DNA from: Pedobacter sp. MR2016-24
GTDB taxonomy: Bacteria > Bacteroidota > Bacteroidia > Sphingobacteriales > Sphingobacteriaceae
Reading direction: 5' to 3'
DNA: 64,000 nt
Assembly (NCBI RefSeq): GCF_026239655.1
Contig: NZ_JAPIVO010000002.1
Span: 496,001 to 560,000 of the forward strand
Below the pieces are notes generated by a model, which did not search any database, was not told where the DNA came from, and saw nothing but the letters and a program-made list of their open reading frames with translations. Within the stretch, counting starts at the first letter, position 1; each line of letters begins with the position of its first letter. Shown one piece after another: positions 18,872-27,531 of this stretch. Position numbers and translations under genes: made by a program.

Positions 18872-19999
18872 ATGAATAACAGAAGAGATTTTATAAAGAC
18901 AACTGGTTTAATAGCGGGCGCTGCCCTGATAGGAGGAGAGAACTTATTTGCTGCGGAGAGGAGTAAGTTATCCGGCAAAGGGCGACTGGTATTGCGTTAT
19001 AAACCCTATACACTTGATCTTAAACACGCCTTTACTTTATCTACTAGCTCAAGGACCACTACACCGGTAGTATTAACTGAAATAGAATATGAGGGCATAA
19101 CTGGATACGGAGAGGCATCCATGCCACCTTATTTGGGAGAATCTCACGAAACAGTGCAGCGGTTTTTGTCGAAAGTAGACCTGTCAAAGTTTGATGATCC
19201 TTTCGACATGGAAAATATCCTGAATTATATAGACTCAATAGCTCCGGATAATCGCGCGGCGAAAGCCTCGGTAGACATTGCCCTGCATGATCTGGTAGGC
19301 AAGATCATGAAACAGCCATGGTATAAAATATGGGGTTACGATCCCACTAAAACGCCGGATACTTCTTTCACCATAGGTATTGATACCGAGGAGATGATCC
19401 GTCAGAAAGTGAAAGAAGCAGATCCCTATTTATTGTTAAAGGTGAAATTAGGAAGGGATACGGATAAGATGATGATCAATACCATCAGACAGGTAACTGA
19501 TAAACCGATCTGCGTGGATATTAACCAGGGCTGGAAAGACAAACAGTTTGCGCTCGATATGGCCTTCTGGCTAAAAGAGAAAGGTGTGATCTTTTTAGAA
19601 CAGCCGATGCCCAAAGAGCAGGTGGATGACAATGCATGGTTAACGGAACATAGTCCGCTGCCTACCATAGGTGATGAAGCTGTACAGCGCCTGGGTGATG
19701 TATTGAAAGCTTATAAGGTCTATAATGGTATTAATATTAAACTGATGAAGTCTACAGGTATGCGTGAGGCACATAAAATGCTGACCCTTGCCAGAGCGCT
19801 GGATATGAAAGTGATGATTGGCTGTATGACAGAGACTTCATGTGCCATTTCTGCTGCCGCACAGCTGGCGCCTATGACCGACTGGGCGGATCTGGATGGT
19901 GCCTTGCTGATTAAAAATGACGTGTACAAAGGGATGCAGATTGTGAAGGGCAAAGTCACCCTGAATGACTTGCCCGGGATCGGTATCAAAAAGATATGA
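18872..19999 (+). CDS. Dipeptide epimerase (L-Ala-D/L-Glu epimerase-like), enolase superfamily
   Basis: A 375-residue enolase-superfamily enzyme with a twin-arginine signal ('NNRRDFIKT', then a hydrophobic stretch), so it is exported folded. The catalytic set is complete: KxK at Lys190/Lys192, metal ligands Asp216, Glu243 and Asp268, and the opposing Lys290 in 'NIKLMKS'. The 'CMTETS' and 'DLDG' motifs match dipeptide epimerases that convert L-Ala-D-Glu from murein into L-Ala-L-Glu. It starts 37 bp after the sugar porter, perhaps co-transcribed. Export to the periplasm is unusual compared with the cytoplasmic E. coli enzyme; other dipeptides are possible substrates. Confidence 0.85.
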   Translation: MNNRRDFIKTTGLIAGAALIGGENLFAAERSKLSGKGRLVLRYKPYTLDLKHAFTLSTSSRTTTPVVLTEIEYEGITGYGEASMPPYLGESHETVQRFLSKVDLSKFDDPFDMENILNYIDSIAPDNRAAKASVDIALHDLVGKIMKQPWYKIWGYDPTKTPDTSFTIGIDTEEMIRQKVKEADPYLLLKVKLGRDTDKMMINTIRQVTDKPICVDINQGWKDKQFALDMAFWLKEKGVIFLEQPMPKEQVDDNAWLTEHSPLPTIGDEAVQRLGDVLKAYKVYNGINIKLMKSTGMREAHKMLTLARALDMKVMIGCMTETSCAISAAAQLAPMTDWADLDGALLIKNDVYKGMQIVKGKVTLNDLPGIGIKKI

Positions 20000-20000
20000 T

Positions 20001-20036
20001 TTAAAGATAGCCTGAATTCAATCCGGCTATCTTTAA
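20001..20036. terminator. Bidirectional hairpin terminator
   Basis: A perfect 12-bp stem (TTAAAGATAGCC at 20001-20012 with its complement at 20025-20036) around a 12-base loop separates the convergent epimerase and siderophore-interacting protein genes. The right arm includes the stop codon of the minus-strand gene. Confidence 0.8.
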
Positions 20037-20755
20037 TTACCTTCCGCTGTTCCTTTTTTCCAATAGGCATAAGCAGCAAGTTCTTCTCGTTGAATACCCG
20101 TTTCAGTAAAATAGGTTCTTAAATTTTTAATTACGCTGGCTTCTGCTGCCGTGAACACATACCTGCTTTTAGTTGCCGGCAAAATCACATTCGCTACAGC
20201 TTCCAGCATCCGGTCTGTATGTCCTTCACCATAGATCCACTTGATTTGAACTTTAGAAGGTGTTTGCAACGGTAAAATATCTTCTTCCCCGGTCACCTGT
20301 ATGATTGCTGTGCCCTCTGCTGTCGCAGGAAGTGTTTCCAGTATGACACTGATTACAGGTAAGGCCGTATGATCGCCCGCTAAAAGATACCAATCCACTG
20401 CAGGATATAATGCTGCGCTTTTATCTTTCATCCCAATTTCAATCACATCTCCTTTTACGGCATTGATGGCCCAGGCAGAAGCTGGTCCTTCATCGCCATG
20501 CGCAACAAAATCAACCCACATTTCACCCGCATCCAGATCCAGCGCCCTGAGCGTATAGGTTCTTCTGATCATCGGTGCATCAGGATCTTGCCCGGGAATA
20601 AAAATTTTGTTGTTCATCCCTATCGTAACATGTGCAAACTCCTGCAATGCTTCCCCTTCCAGCACTACCCTGATATAGTGCGGTGTTAAATATTCTTTTC
20701 GTTTTACACTGAATCTCCCTCGGATTACTGCTGGTTTATTATTTGTCTCTTCCAT
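20033..20755 (-). CDS. Siderophore-interacting protein (FAD/NADPH ferric-chelate reductase, ViuB-like)
   Basis: A 240-residue protein with the two-domain layout of the SIP family. The FAD-binding motif R65-x-Y67-T68 lies in 'MIRRTYTLR', 'WYLLAGDHTALP' is the start of the NAD(P)H domain, and 'VFTAAEASVIKNLRTYF' and 'AYWKKG' are the closing family motifs. It reduces Fe(III) in siderophore complexes in the cytoplasm to release iron. It is divergent from an AraC regulator (88 bp apart), which makes that regulator a candidate for its control. Confidence 0.9.
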   Translation of the reverse strand: MEETNNKPAVIRGRFSVKRKEYLTPHYIRVVLEGEALQEFAHVTIGMNNKIFIPGQDPDAPMIRRTYTLRALDLDAGEMWVDFVAHGDEGPASAWAINAVKGDVIEIGMKDKSAALYPAVDWYLLAGDHTALPVISVILETLPATAEGTAIIQVTGEEDILPLQTPSKVQIKWIYGEGHTDRMLEAVANVILPATKSRYVFTAAEASVIKNLRTYFTETGIQREELAAYAYWKKGTAEGN

Positions 20756-20843
20756 TTGTATTGTTATTTAATAATTGCAAAGGTTCACAATCAGACAGGT
20801 ATGAAACAGGTATATTTTCACTATTTTTGAGTATAATTTAATT

Positions 20844-21695
20844 ATGCGGCAGGATAAACAGTTTGAATCCCTTGTAGTTGTAGAACATCGTGTAGAAAAG
20901 CTCGAGAAAATCATTCACCTGCACAATTACTATGAATTTATATTTATTAAATCGGGCGCAGGCAATCATTATTTAAACGATGAGCTGACTACGTTTACTG
21001 CCGGCAACCTGTTTTTTATTAGTCCGCGTGACAGACATTCTTTAGAAATAGATGAGCCCGCTACCCTCATCAGCATCAGGTTTAATGAATATGCGAAGGG
21101 GAGAATAAAAGCATTGCAGAAGAAATGGAAAGGTGAGTTCTCCAGCTTGAAAAAGGGAAGGTCGCAGTTGAACATTAAAGTCAGTTTCTCTGAAAAAGAT
21201 GTGCAGGTGGCCGCAGCTATTTTCAATCTGCTCAGCACGCTTAAAAATGATATTCTCAGTAATGAGGCCATTATTTATTTGCAGTTGATTGCCCTGGTAT
21301 CCCTGATCGAAAGAAATCTTTCTTATGGAAATGATACCGTTACACAACTGCAACCACCGACCGTACGTGAAAAATCTGAATCATTACTGGCTTATATCCA
21401 CAGGCATATATCCCGACCGGAGATGCTGACCGCCGCTAAAATCGCCGCCCATCACGGATGCTCTGTAAACTATATAGGTTTATATTTTAAGAATAAGATC
21501 GGAATGAATCTTCAGGCATATGTAAACCAGTGCAGGCAAACTATTATTGGAAGAAAACTCCTTAGCAGCGATGTGACGATTGCAGAACTGGTAGCCGGAT
21601 TTGGTTTTACTGATGCCAGTCATTTTAATAAAAGCTTTAAAAGATATTGGGGAATGAGCGTTTCTGCCTATCGCTTAACCCATCAGCAGGCATAG
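20844..21695 (+). CDS. AraC-family transcriptional regulator
   Basis: A 283-residue regulator with an N-terminal cupin-like sensor ('HLHNYYEFIFIKSGAGNHYL', residues about 24-45) and a C-terminal double helix-turn-helix (about 185-280: 'AAKIAAHHGCSVNYIGLYFK' and 'IAELVAGFGFTDASHFNKSF'). It is divergent from the siderophore-interacting reductase with an 88-bp shared upstream region, so it likely controls that gene. The effector could be an iron chelate, but nothing in the cupin domain shows this directly. Confidence 0.87.
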   Translation: MRQDKQFESLVVVEHRVEKLEKIIHLHNYYEFIFIKSGAGNHYLNDELTTFTAGNLFFISPRDRHSLEIDEPATLISIRFNEYAKGRIKALQKKWKGEFSSLKKGRSQLNIKVSFSEKDVQVAAAIFNLLSTLKNDILSNEAIIYLQLIALVSLIERNLSYGNDTVTQLQPPTVREKSESLLAYIHRHISRPEMLTAAKIAAHHGCSVNYIGLYFKNKIGMNLQAYVNQCRQTIIGRKLLSSDVTIAELVAGFGFTDASHFNKSFKRYWGMSVSAYRLTHQQA

Positions 21696-21810
21696 ATTTA
21701 TAGTGATACAGGTATCTTTAATTAAAGGTATCAATATGTTTTTATATCTATACAAAGATTCAGTATCCCCTTCGTAAAACCGCTGTGAGCAATCTTCTAT
21801 ATTTAAATGT

Positions 21811-21822
21811 CTCAAATATGAG
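21811..21822. promoter_or_regulatory. Candidate TetR operator (inverted repeat)
   Basis: CTCAAATATGAG is an inverted repeat (CTCA/TGAG with a 4-base centre) 24 bp before the TetR-family ATG. TetR repressors commonly autoregulate through such sites. A TAnnTTTG box (TAGTTTTG, 21833-21840) follows just downstream, so the repeat would lie over a promoter. No clear -33 TTTG element is visible, which keeps confidence low. Confidence 0.3.
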
Positions 21823-21845
21823 AAATTGTTCATAGTTTTGTGAAT

Positions 21846-22403
21846 ATGTTACAAGACACGCAGCAGAAGATTATAGACAGCGCCATTATCATTTTTAATG
21901 ATGATTTCTCCGCACCAATAGAGAAGGTAGCAGATAGGGCAGAAGTTACCCGCCGCACGTTACACCGTTACTTTGGCGAACGCAAAGATTTACTTTTGGC
22001 CTGTCAGCTCGAAATGCAGAAAACCTGCAGGGCGGGAATGTTAACCGCTTTTGAAAGCTCTCCCGATCTACTCGTAAAGCTGGAACAGATGCTCTATGCC
22101 TGTATAGACTGTGGTTCCAAGTATTCTTTTTTGAATAAACTGCACAACCAGCAGGGGCATATACACGATCATGAAAATGAGGAGTGTGTAAAATATGATC
22201 ATTCATTTGGACTGATTACTACTGTCATATCCGGCTTGCAGGAGGAAGGTTTAGTGAGTCGACAATTGACCGTGGAATGGATGACCTCCCTTTTTACAGG
22301 TATCATACGTTCAACAATCGATGCTTTAACATCCGGTACTGTCGCCAGTGCCAGTATCAAAAAATTCGCCTGGTTTTCATTTAGTAAAGGAATAGGAGCA
22401 TAA
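21846..22403 (+). CDS. TetR/AcrR-family transcriptional regulator
   Basis: A 185-residue regulator. The N-terminal helix-turn-helix is clear ('APIEKVADRAEVTRRTLHRYFGERKDLLLA', quoted in part: 'VTRRTLHRYFGERKDLL'), followed by an all-helical ligand domain containing a Cys/His-rich stretch ('HNQQGHIHDHENEECVKYDH'), unusual for the family and possibly metal- or thiol-sensing. An in-frame GTG at 21840 is an alternative start. The stop is only 2 bases before the flavoprotein gene, whose ribosome site lies inside this gene's end, so the two form an operon. Confidence 0.85.
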   Translation: MLQDTQQKIIDSAIIIFNDDFSAPIEKVADRAEVTRRTLHRYFGERKDLLLACQLEMQKTCRAGMLTAFESSPDLLVKLEQMLYACIDCGSKYSFLNKLHNQQGHIHDHENEECVKYDHSFGLITTVISGLQEEGLVSRQLTVEWMTSLFTGIIRSTIDALTSGTVASASIKKFAWFSFSKGIGA

Positions 22404-22405
22404 AC

Positions 22406-23329
22406 ATGAATAAAGAAAATACAACATTCGACGTAGTCATTATTGGCGGTAGTTATGCAGGCTTATCCGCTGCAATGGCCTTGGGTCGTGCCCTCAGAAA
22501 TGTGCTGGTGATAGACAGTGGTAAACCTTGCAACGCGCAAACACCGCATTCACATAATTTCATCACTCAGGATGGGGAAGCGCCGGCTGCGATAGCTGCC
22601 AAAGCAAAAGAACAGGTAATGCAGTATCCCACTGTTCAGTTTTTAAACGATACCGCTGTTGCGGTGACTGGAGAAAATTCCAATTTTAGCGTTAGCACCA
22701 GCGCCGGACTGACCATACATGCCAAAAAGCTATTATTCGCCACAGGTGTGAAAGATATTATGCCAGCTATTGAGGGTTTTGCTGCCTGCTGGGGAATCTC
22801 TGTCATTCACTGTCCTTACTGCCATGGTTATGAATATAAAAGTCAGCCTACGGGAATCCTGATGAATGGTGATATGGCGATAGATATGGCAGAGCTTATA
22901 GAGAACTGGACCAGTCAGCTCACCATTTTTACCAATGGAAAATCTATTATCTCTAACTCCAGGCTGGAGCAGTTTTTAACGTTAAGCCAGGTTCAGGTGG
23001 TAGAAAAAGAGATCAGGAGCTTTCAGCATATCGGGGGACAACTGCAATATATCGAATTTACAGATGGGTCTATCCAAACACTGGATGCGCTCTATGCGCG
23101 ACCAGCTTTTATACAGCAGAGCAACATTCCCGAACTGCTCGGCTGTCGCTTTACGGAAGCCGGATATCTTGTCGTTAATGATATGCAGCAAACCAATATC
23201 CCGGGAGTATATGCTGCTGGTGATAATATCACGATGCGCAGAGCTGTTTCTGGCGCTGTAGCCACCGGAGGTTTTGCAGGAGCGATCATCAATCATGAAT
23301 TGATAGCCGATAAATTCGGCAGGCATTAA
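22406..23329 (+). CDS. NAD(P)/FAD-dependent oxidoreductase, thioredoxin-reductase-like, with CPYC motif
   Basis: A 307-residue flavoprotein of thioredoxin reductase length. It has an FAD-binding 'VIIGGSYAGLSAA' (about residues 10-23), a redox-active CPYC in 'HCPYCHGYE' (about residues 135-143) and the FAD-closing 'GVYAAGDNI'. The NADPH-binding loop is atypical ('GILMNGDMAIDMAEL' rather than GGGxxA). This pattern resembles thioredoxin-reductase-like enzymes, including thiol oxidases that close disulfides in natural products, more than housekeeping TrxB. It is coupled to the upstream TetR gene. Confidence 0.83.
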   Translation: MNKENTTFDVVIIGGSYAGLSAAMALGRALRNVLVIDSGKPCNAQTPHSHNFITQDGEAPAAIAAKAKEQVMQYPTVQFLNDTAVAVTGENSNFSVSTSAGLTIHAKKLLFATGVKDIMPAIEGFAACWGISVIHCPYCHGYEYKSQPTGILMNGDMAIDMAELIENWTSQLTIFTNGKSIISNSRLEQFLTLSQVQVVEKEIRSFQHIGGQLQYIEFTDGSIQTLDALYARPAFIQQSNIPELLGCRFTEAGYLVVNDMQQTNIPGVYAAGDNITMRRAVSGAVATGGFAGAIINHELIADKFGRH

Positions 23330-23416
23330 TAAACTGATCAACGGTAGCAGGAGTCCCAATTTAAATGACTGCTAAACAAAATCGATTATAATGAGTTTAA
23401 ACAGTAGTATTATATT

Positions 23417-24097
23417 ATGGAATGGACTCAGATATTTTTTAAGGGGGTAGACCTCAGTTTGGCAGTAGAAGTTGTCGCGCGTACGTTAATCATGTTCGCA
23501 TTGATCCTGATTGTATTGCGTGCCACAGGCAAAAGAGGGGTAAGGCAGCTGTCTCTATTCGAGGTAGCTATTATTATCGGGTTAGGGTCAGCTGCGGGCG
23601 ACCCTATGTTCAATCCCGATGAGCCCATCCTGCCAGCCATTATCGTATTTATAGTGATTTGCGCTTTTTATCGCCTGATGACCTGGCTGGCTTCAAAAAG
23701 TGAAAAGTTTGAAGTTCTGGTAGAAGGAAAGGCACTATATATTATCGAAGATGGCATGTTTGATCTGGTAGATCAGAAAGAGCTGTTTTTTGGGAAAGAT
23801 GAGTTTTTGGCAGAGATGCGGCAGCAGAATGTGGAGCACCTCGGGCAGATCCGAACAGCTGTTCTGGAAACCAATGGCAATGTGAGCTTCATCTTTTTCG
23901 ATGAAAAAGAAGTGAAAAAAGGTCTCCCGATATGGCCTAAAGTTTATGAGAAAAAAAGTAAACTGATACCTGCCCCCGGAACATATGCCTGTACCTATTG
24001 TGGAAATGTGGAAGATATTACCACTTCCTCACATATTTGCAGACGGTGCAACTGCGAGGAGTGGGTAATGGCACTCGATACTAAGCGTTGCAGTTAA
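23417..24097 (+). CDS. DUF421 (YetF-like) membrane protein with C-terminal zinc-ribbon-like Cys cluster
   Basis: A 226-residue protein: three N-terminal membrane helices (about 15-37, 45-60, 70-90), including the family motif 'RATGKRGVRQLSLFE', and the soluble DUF421 domain (about 95-175). Beyond the domain are Cys192-x2-Cys195 and Cys208-x2-Cys211 plus Cys213, the spacing of a zinc ribbon or rubredoxin-like knuckle. Family function is poorly known. The gene ends overlapping the convergent metallophosphoesterase-fold gene by 4 bp. Confidence 0.85.
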   Translation: MEWTQIFFKGVDLSLAVEVVARTLIMFALILIVLRATGKRGVRQLSLFEVAIIIGLGSAAGDPMFNPDEPILPAIIVFIVICAFYRLMTWLASKSEKFEVLVEGKALYIIEDGMFDLVDQKELFFGKDEFLAEMRQQNVEHLGQIRTAVLETNGNVSFIFFDEKEVKKGLPIWPKVYEKKSKLIPAPGTYACTYCGNVEDITTSSHICRRCNCEEWVMALDTKRCS

Positions 24098-25041
24098 CAG
24101 GCTACCGTATCCGCTGTGCTTAAAATAGATTTAACCTGTGCGTGAGAATAAGTACGGTCAGCACTGGAAATCATATGGCGTGAACCAGCAAGCTGTATTT
24201 GATCCTTGTTGAAGGCAAATGTCATTTTACCCATCTTAACACCTTTAGGTGCAGGATTGCTGATATAAACTTCATTTCCTGTACTATTTCTTAAAACGGC
24301 TGTGGTTCCGGCAAGTTTATGCGTACTGCTGCCTACTATGAAATCGATATGTGCAGCGTTTTCTGCCAGTTTGGTATTATCCGGAAGATGATCCTGTAGT
24401 CTGTAATCCAGTCCGGAAAGACAAACTACGAAATCACATCTAAGTTCATTCTTTAAGTGTGCCGCAATCTTATTTGCACCTTTAACCGGGTCTGAAAAAC
24501 GGATACCCTCAATTTGTGGCCCCACCCCTGTGATACCAATCTTTAATTTTCCCAGCCTGATCACCTGAAAAGTTTTTACTTTTTTTGTAAGATGCTGATT
24601 GCTGAATTGGTAATTACAGTTAACCAGATCAAACTGCATCACATTCATGAGCTGAGCCAGATTATCTTCGCCCTGAGCCAGTTCCTGTATCCCCGGAGTA
24701 CTCACATGATAACCGGCTTTATTCATGGCCTCAACAACTGAATACTGATGATCCGCAGTACAATTGCTTCCCAGGAAGTTACCGGCATCTAAAAGTAGCC
24801 CTCCATCCTCCTGTTTGTCAAGTAGTTTTTTCAGCTGTTTTATACCGCCTGTATTTTCTTTGAAATGTTCAATCTCTCCATTTAGATGTGCACTGTGATA
24901 AATTACCAGATTGGTATCCAGCGACGCTAAAGTATGCGCACTTTTGGTGATTTGTGCCAATGAATCTATCGGCTGACTGAATAGGGCTGCGGTAACCGCT
25001 AGCGTTGAAGTTTTTAGAAATGACCTGCGGTTATCTGACAT
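24094..25041 (-). CDS. Metallophosphoesterase/5'-nucleotidase-fold protein with degenerate active site
   Basis: A 315-residue exported protein with a twin-arginine signal ('NRRSFLKTS'). The overall fold follows the N-terminal domain of UshA-type 5'-nucleotidases, but the metal-binding motifs are changed: the D-x-H motif is replaced (residues 50-55 'SAHLNG'), 'DAGD' is DAGN (Asp85-Asn88), 'GNHDFD' is 'GIQELA' (117-122), 'LSHLG' is 'LSGLD' (208-212) and 'GGHTH' is 'GSSTH' (237-241). It is therefore probably not a phosphatase, perhaps a binding or structural protein. There is no substrate-binding C-terminal domain in this frame. Confidence 0.75.
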   Translation of the reverse strand: MSDNRRSFLKTSTLAVTAALFSQPIDSLAQITKSAHTLASLDTNLVIYHSAHLNGEIEHFKENTGGIKQLKKLLDKQEDGGLLLDAGNFLGSNCTADHQYSVVEAMNKAGYHVSTPGIQELAQGEDNLAQLMNVMQFDLVNCNYQFSNQHLTKKVKTFQVIRLGKLKIGITGVGPQIEGIRFSDPVKGANKIAAHLKNELRCDFVVCLSGLDYRLQDHLPDNTKLAENAAHIDFIVGSSTHKLAGTTAVLRNSTGNEVYISNPAPKGVKMGKMTFAFNKDQIQLAGSRHMISSADRTYSHAQVKSILSTADTVAC

Positions 25042-25177
25042 GTGAGAATTAATTAGATACTATAAATATATATAATTAATGTTTACAGTTCAAAATGAAA
25101 AGCTCCTGCCCTGATCATTTCCCGTTACAGGTAAAAATCAGATAGGTATCAGGCATTTTTATGATCCTTTCAATTAA

Positions 25178-25209
25178 ACATCCCCTTTCCAATAGAGGAA
25201 AGGGGATGT
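25178..25209 (-). terminator. Terminator of the protease gene
   Basis: A 13-bp perfect stem (ACATCCCCTTTCC at 25178-25190 with its complement at 25197-25209) with a 6-base loop, 10 bp beyond the stop of the minus-strand protease. The U-tract on the minus strand is interrupted, but stem strength is high. Confidence 0.75.
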
Positions 25210-25218
25210 ACTCAAATT

Positions 25219-27324
25219 TTATGTAACCGGTACTTTACTAATAATCATTACCGCTTTTTTGATATAAATATCCTTGCTTAATTTCTTCGTCCAGTCCTTA
25301 TAGCGCTCCATTTTTGCTTTTTCAAGCTCGTCCAAATGGTCATGAGCAGACTCCTGCTCAATAGTAAGTAATTTATTATCCGGTAACTCCAGCGCTTTGA
25401 TTAATTGGTCTGACTCAGTTTTCATTGTCGCTCTTCTCGCTTTGAAATCAGTCATCTTCAGATTGATTTTGCTATTCTGAGATTCATCCAGTGACAGCGT
25501 GTTTTTTCGGATGAGCTGAAACGCAGAATCAACAGCGATCAGTTTGTTCCCCAGATCTTTGAACATGGAAATCTCAGCCGCATTCGCCGCAGCTGTGTAA
25601 ACCGCCGGGGGGATACTGTCCCATGCCATAGCCAGCGGCCTGTCCTGCTCCCGGAATTTTAATAATTCGTAAGGATCAGCAAGAATCAGATCGGGCACCA
25701 CGCCTTTCAGTTGCGTAGAACCTCCGTTAATGCGGTAAAACTTTTGAATCGTCATTTTTACGGCAGCTTCCTGACCAGGCTCGGCACCTGTGGACTGAAA
25801 ATTATAAATTGGTTTTGGTGCCTGCACCGTTCCTTTTCCAAACGTTGAGGTACTGCCAATAATCACCGCTCTTTTGTAATCCTGCATTGCTGCAGCAAAG
25901 ATTTCTGATGCAGAAGCACTGTATTCATTCACCAGCACTGCAAGAGGGCCGGTATATAAAACACCTTTGTCCATATCTTTCAATACCTGTATTCTGCCCT
26001 GTTTGTCCTTTACCTGCACTACCGGGCCTTCAGGAATAAACAGACCTACCATTTCAATCACTTCCTGCAATGAACCGCCGCCATTGTTGCGCAGATCGAT
26101 CACAATGGAGCTTACCTGTGCTGCCTTCAGTTTAATCACTTCCCTTGCTACGTCAGCCGCGCAATGAAAACCCTTTGGATTGTTAAAATCAGCATAAAAC
26201 TGAGGCAATGAAATGTATCCTACTTTAACTCCTTCGTTATTGATCACCACACTTCTGGCCAATGCTTCATCCTGCACAATTTCCTGTCGCACCAGCGTCA
26301 CTATCTTCTCCGAACCATCTGCTTTGATCAGACCCAGACGTACCGTGGTACCTTTATCGCCACGGATCAGTTTAATTGCATCCGTAGTACTTAGACCGGT
26401 AATATCTTCCATTGGTCCCGTTGTGCCCTGTCCAACTTTAACGATTTTATCGTTAATGCCAATTTCATTGTTTTTCCATACCGGACCACCTGGTTCGATT
26501 CCCTGAATTTTGATGATACCATCTTCCTCCAGTAACCTTGCCCCGATACCATAAAACTTCTTGCTCATTTCCTGATCAAACTGTTTTTTCTCTGCCGGTG
26601 GCATATAATTCGTGTGCGGATCCATGCATTCTGTAATGGTGTTCACAAAAACATCAAATTGTTTATCCATGTTCAGATCCGCCTTTATCCTTACAAACCT
26701 TCTGTTTAGTAATTTAAGGACTTTTTCCCGCGCTTCTTTCTCCAGCTGCAGATCAGTTTTTTTAGGACTGTCCGCTGTTTTCGTTACCTGATTTTGCAGG
26801 TTCTGTGCAGCTATCAAATTATCAAGCGTCAGATACTTTAACTGCAAACGCCATCTTTCTGCCCGCTGTGCACTGGTAGTTGCATACTTATAATTCGCTT
26901 TATCTTTTTCCAGGTATTCTTCTTTTGTAAAAACGAATGGGTTTGCAAGGATGGCCTTATATATTGCCATCGCTTCGTCCAGTCTTTTCACCATTAAACT
27001 GGTTACAGCAGGGTAAAACCTGATGTCTGCACCATGTATTTCATCATCAATAGCCACTTCATATTTCTTCAGTGCTTTCACATCTTCATCCATCAGGATT
27101 TCTTTGGCGTGATCCAACCTGTCAATATACTGTTCGAAAATTATTTTTGAAAAGGCATCATCTATCGGTCTGCCGCTATAATGATATTGTTCCAGCATTT
27201 TGCCTACTGCTGTTAGAATGACTTTTTGTTTTGCCGGGTCTGCTGCTTTGGAACTCACAGGCGAAGACCAGGTAAAGGCCGCCGTTAACATAATTAATAC
27301 TTTGCACCACGTGGTTCTGTTCAT
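25219..27324 (-). CDS. prc: Carboxy-terminal processing protease, Prc/Tsp-type (S41)
   Basis: A 701-residue exported protease (signal peptide near residues 8-27) with the long N-terminal helical domain of Prc, a PDZ domain (about 250-330, 'YGIGARLLEEDGIIKIQGI') and an S41 catalytic domain. The Ser/Lys dyad is seen as Ser471 in 'EYSASASEIF' and Lys497 in 'FGKGTV', with Asp482 also conserved ('AMQDYKRA'). A C-terminal DUF3340-like helical region (about 560-690) completes the full-length layout. It degrades or trims periplasmic proteins from their C-termini. It is divergent from the SDR gene. Confidence 0.92.
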   Translation of the reverse strand: MNRTTWCKVLIMLTAAFTWSSPVSSKAADPAKQKVILTAVGKMLEQYHYSGRPIDDAFSKIIFEQYIDRLDHAKEILMDEDVKALKKYEVAIDDEIHGADIRFYPAVTSLMVKRLDEAMAIYKAILANPFVFTKEEYLEKDKANYKYATTSAQRAERWRLQLKYLTLDNLIAAQNLQNQVTKTADSPKKTDLQLEKEAREKVLKLLNRRFVRIKADLNMDKQFDVFVNTITECMDPHTNYMPPAEKKQFDQEMSKKFYGIGARLLEEDGIIKIQGIEPGGPVWKNNEIGINDKIVKVGQGTTGPMEDITGLSTTDAIKLIRGDKGTTVRLGLIKADGSEKIVTLVRQEIVQDEALARSVVINNEGVKVGYISLPQFYADFNNPKGFHCAADVAREVIKLKAAQVSSIVIDLRNNGGGSLQEVIEMVGLFIPEGPVVQVKDKQGRIQVLKDMDKGVLYTGPLAVLVNEYSASASEIFAAAMQDYKRAVIIGSTSTFGKGTVQAPKPIYNFQSTGAEPGQEAAVKMTIQKFYRINGGSTQLKGVVPDLILADPYELLKFREQDRPLAMAWDSIPPAVYTAAANAAEISMFKDLGNKLIAVDSAFQLIRKNTLSLDESQNSKINLKMTDFKARRATMKTESDQLIKALELPDNKLLTIEQESAHDHLDELEKAKMERYKDWTKKLSKDIYIKKAVMIISKVPVT

Positions 27325-27531
27325 TTGTGTTGTCAGTTTTGTTGATTAAATGAGATAGGAAAGATGAGGTCTTTCTTTCCGTCCATAAATATAGTTAAAA
27401 GAGTGTTAGGAATAAACAGCAGTTAGTCAGCAGCCAATTAACATGATGATGTCACAAACATATTCCGAAAAAACAATCAGTCAGCTCTTCAGGTTTTAGT
27501 TATATAAGTTTAAACATTCAATCTTAATATT

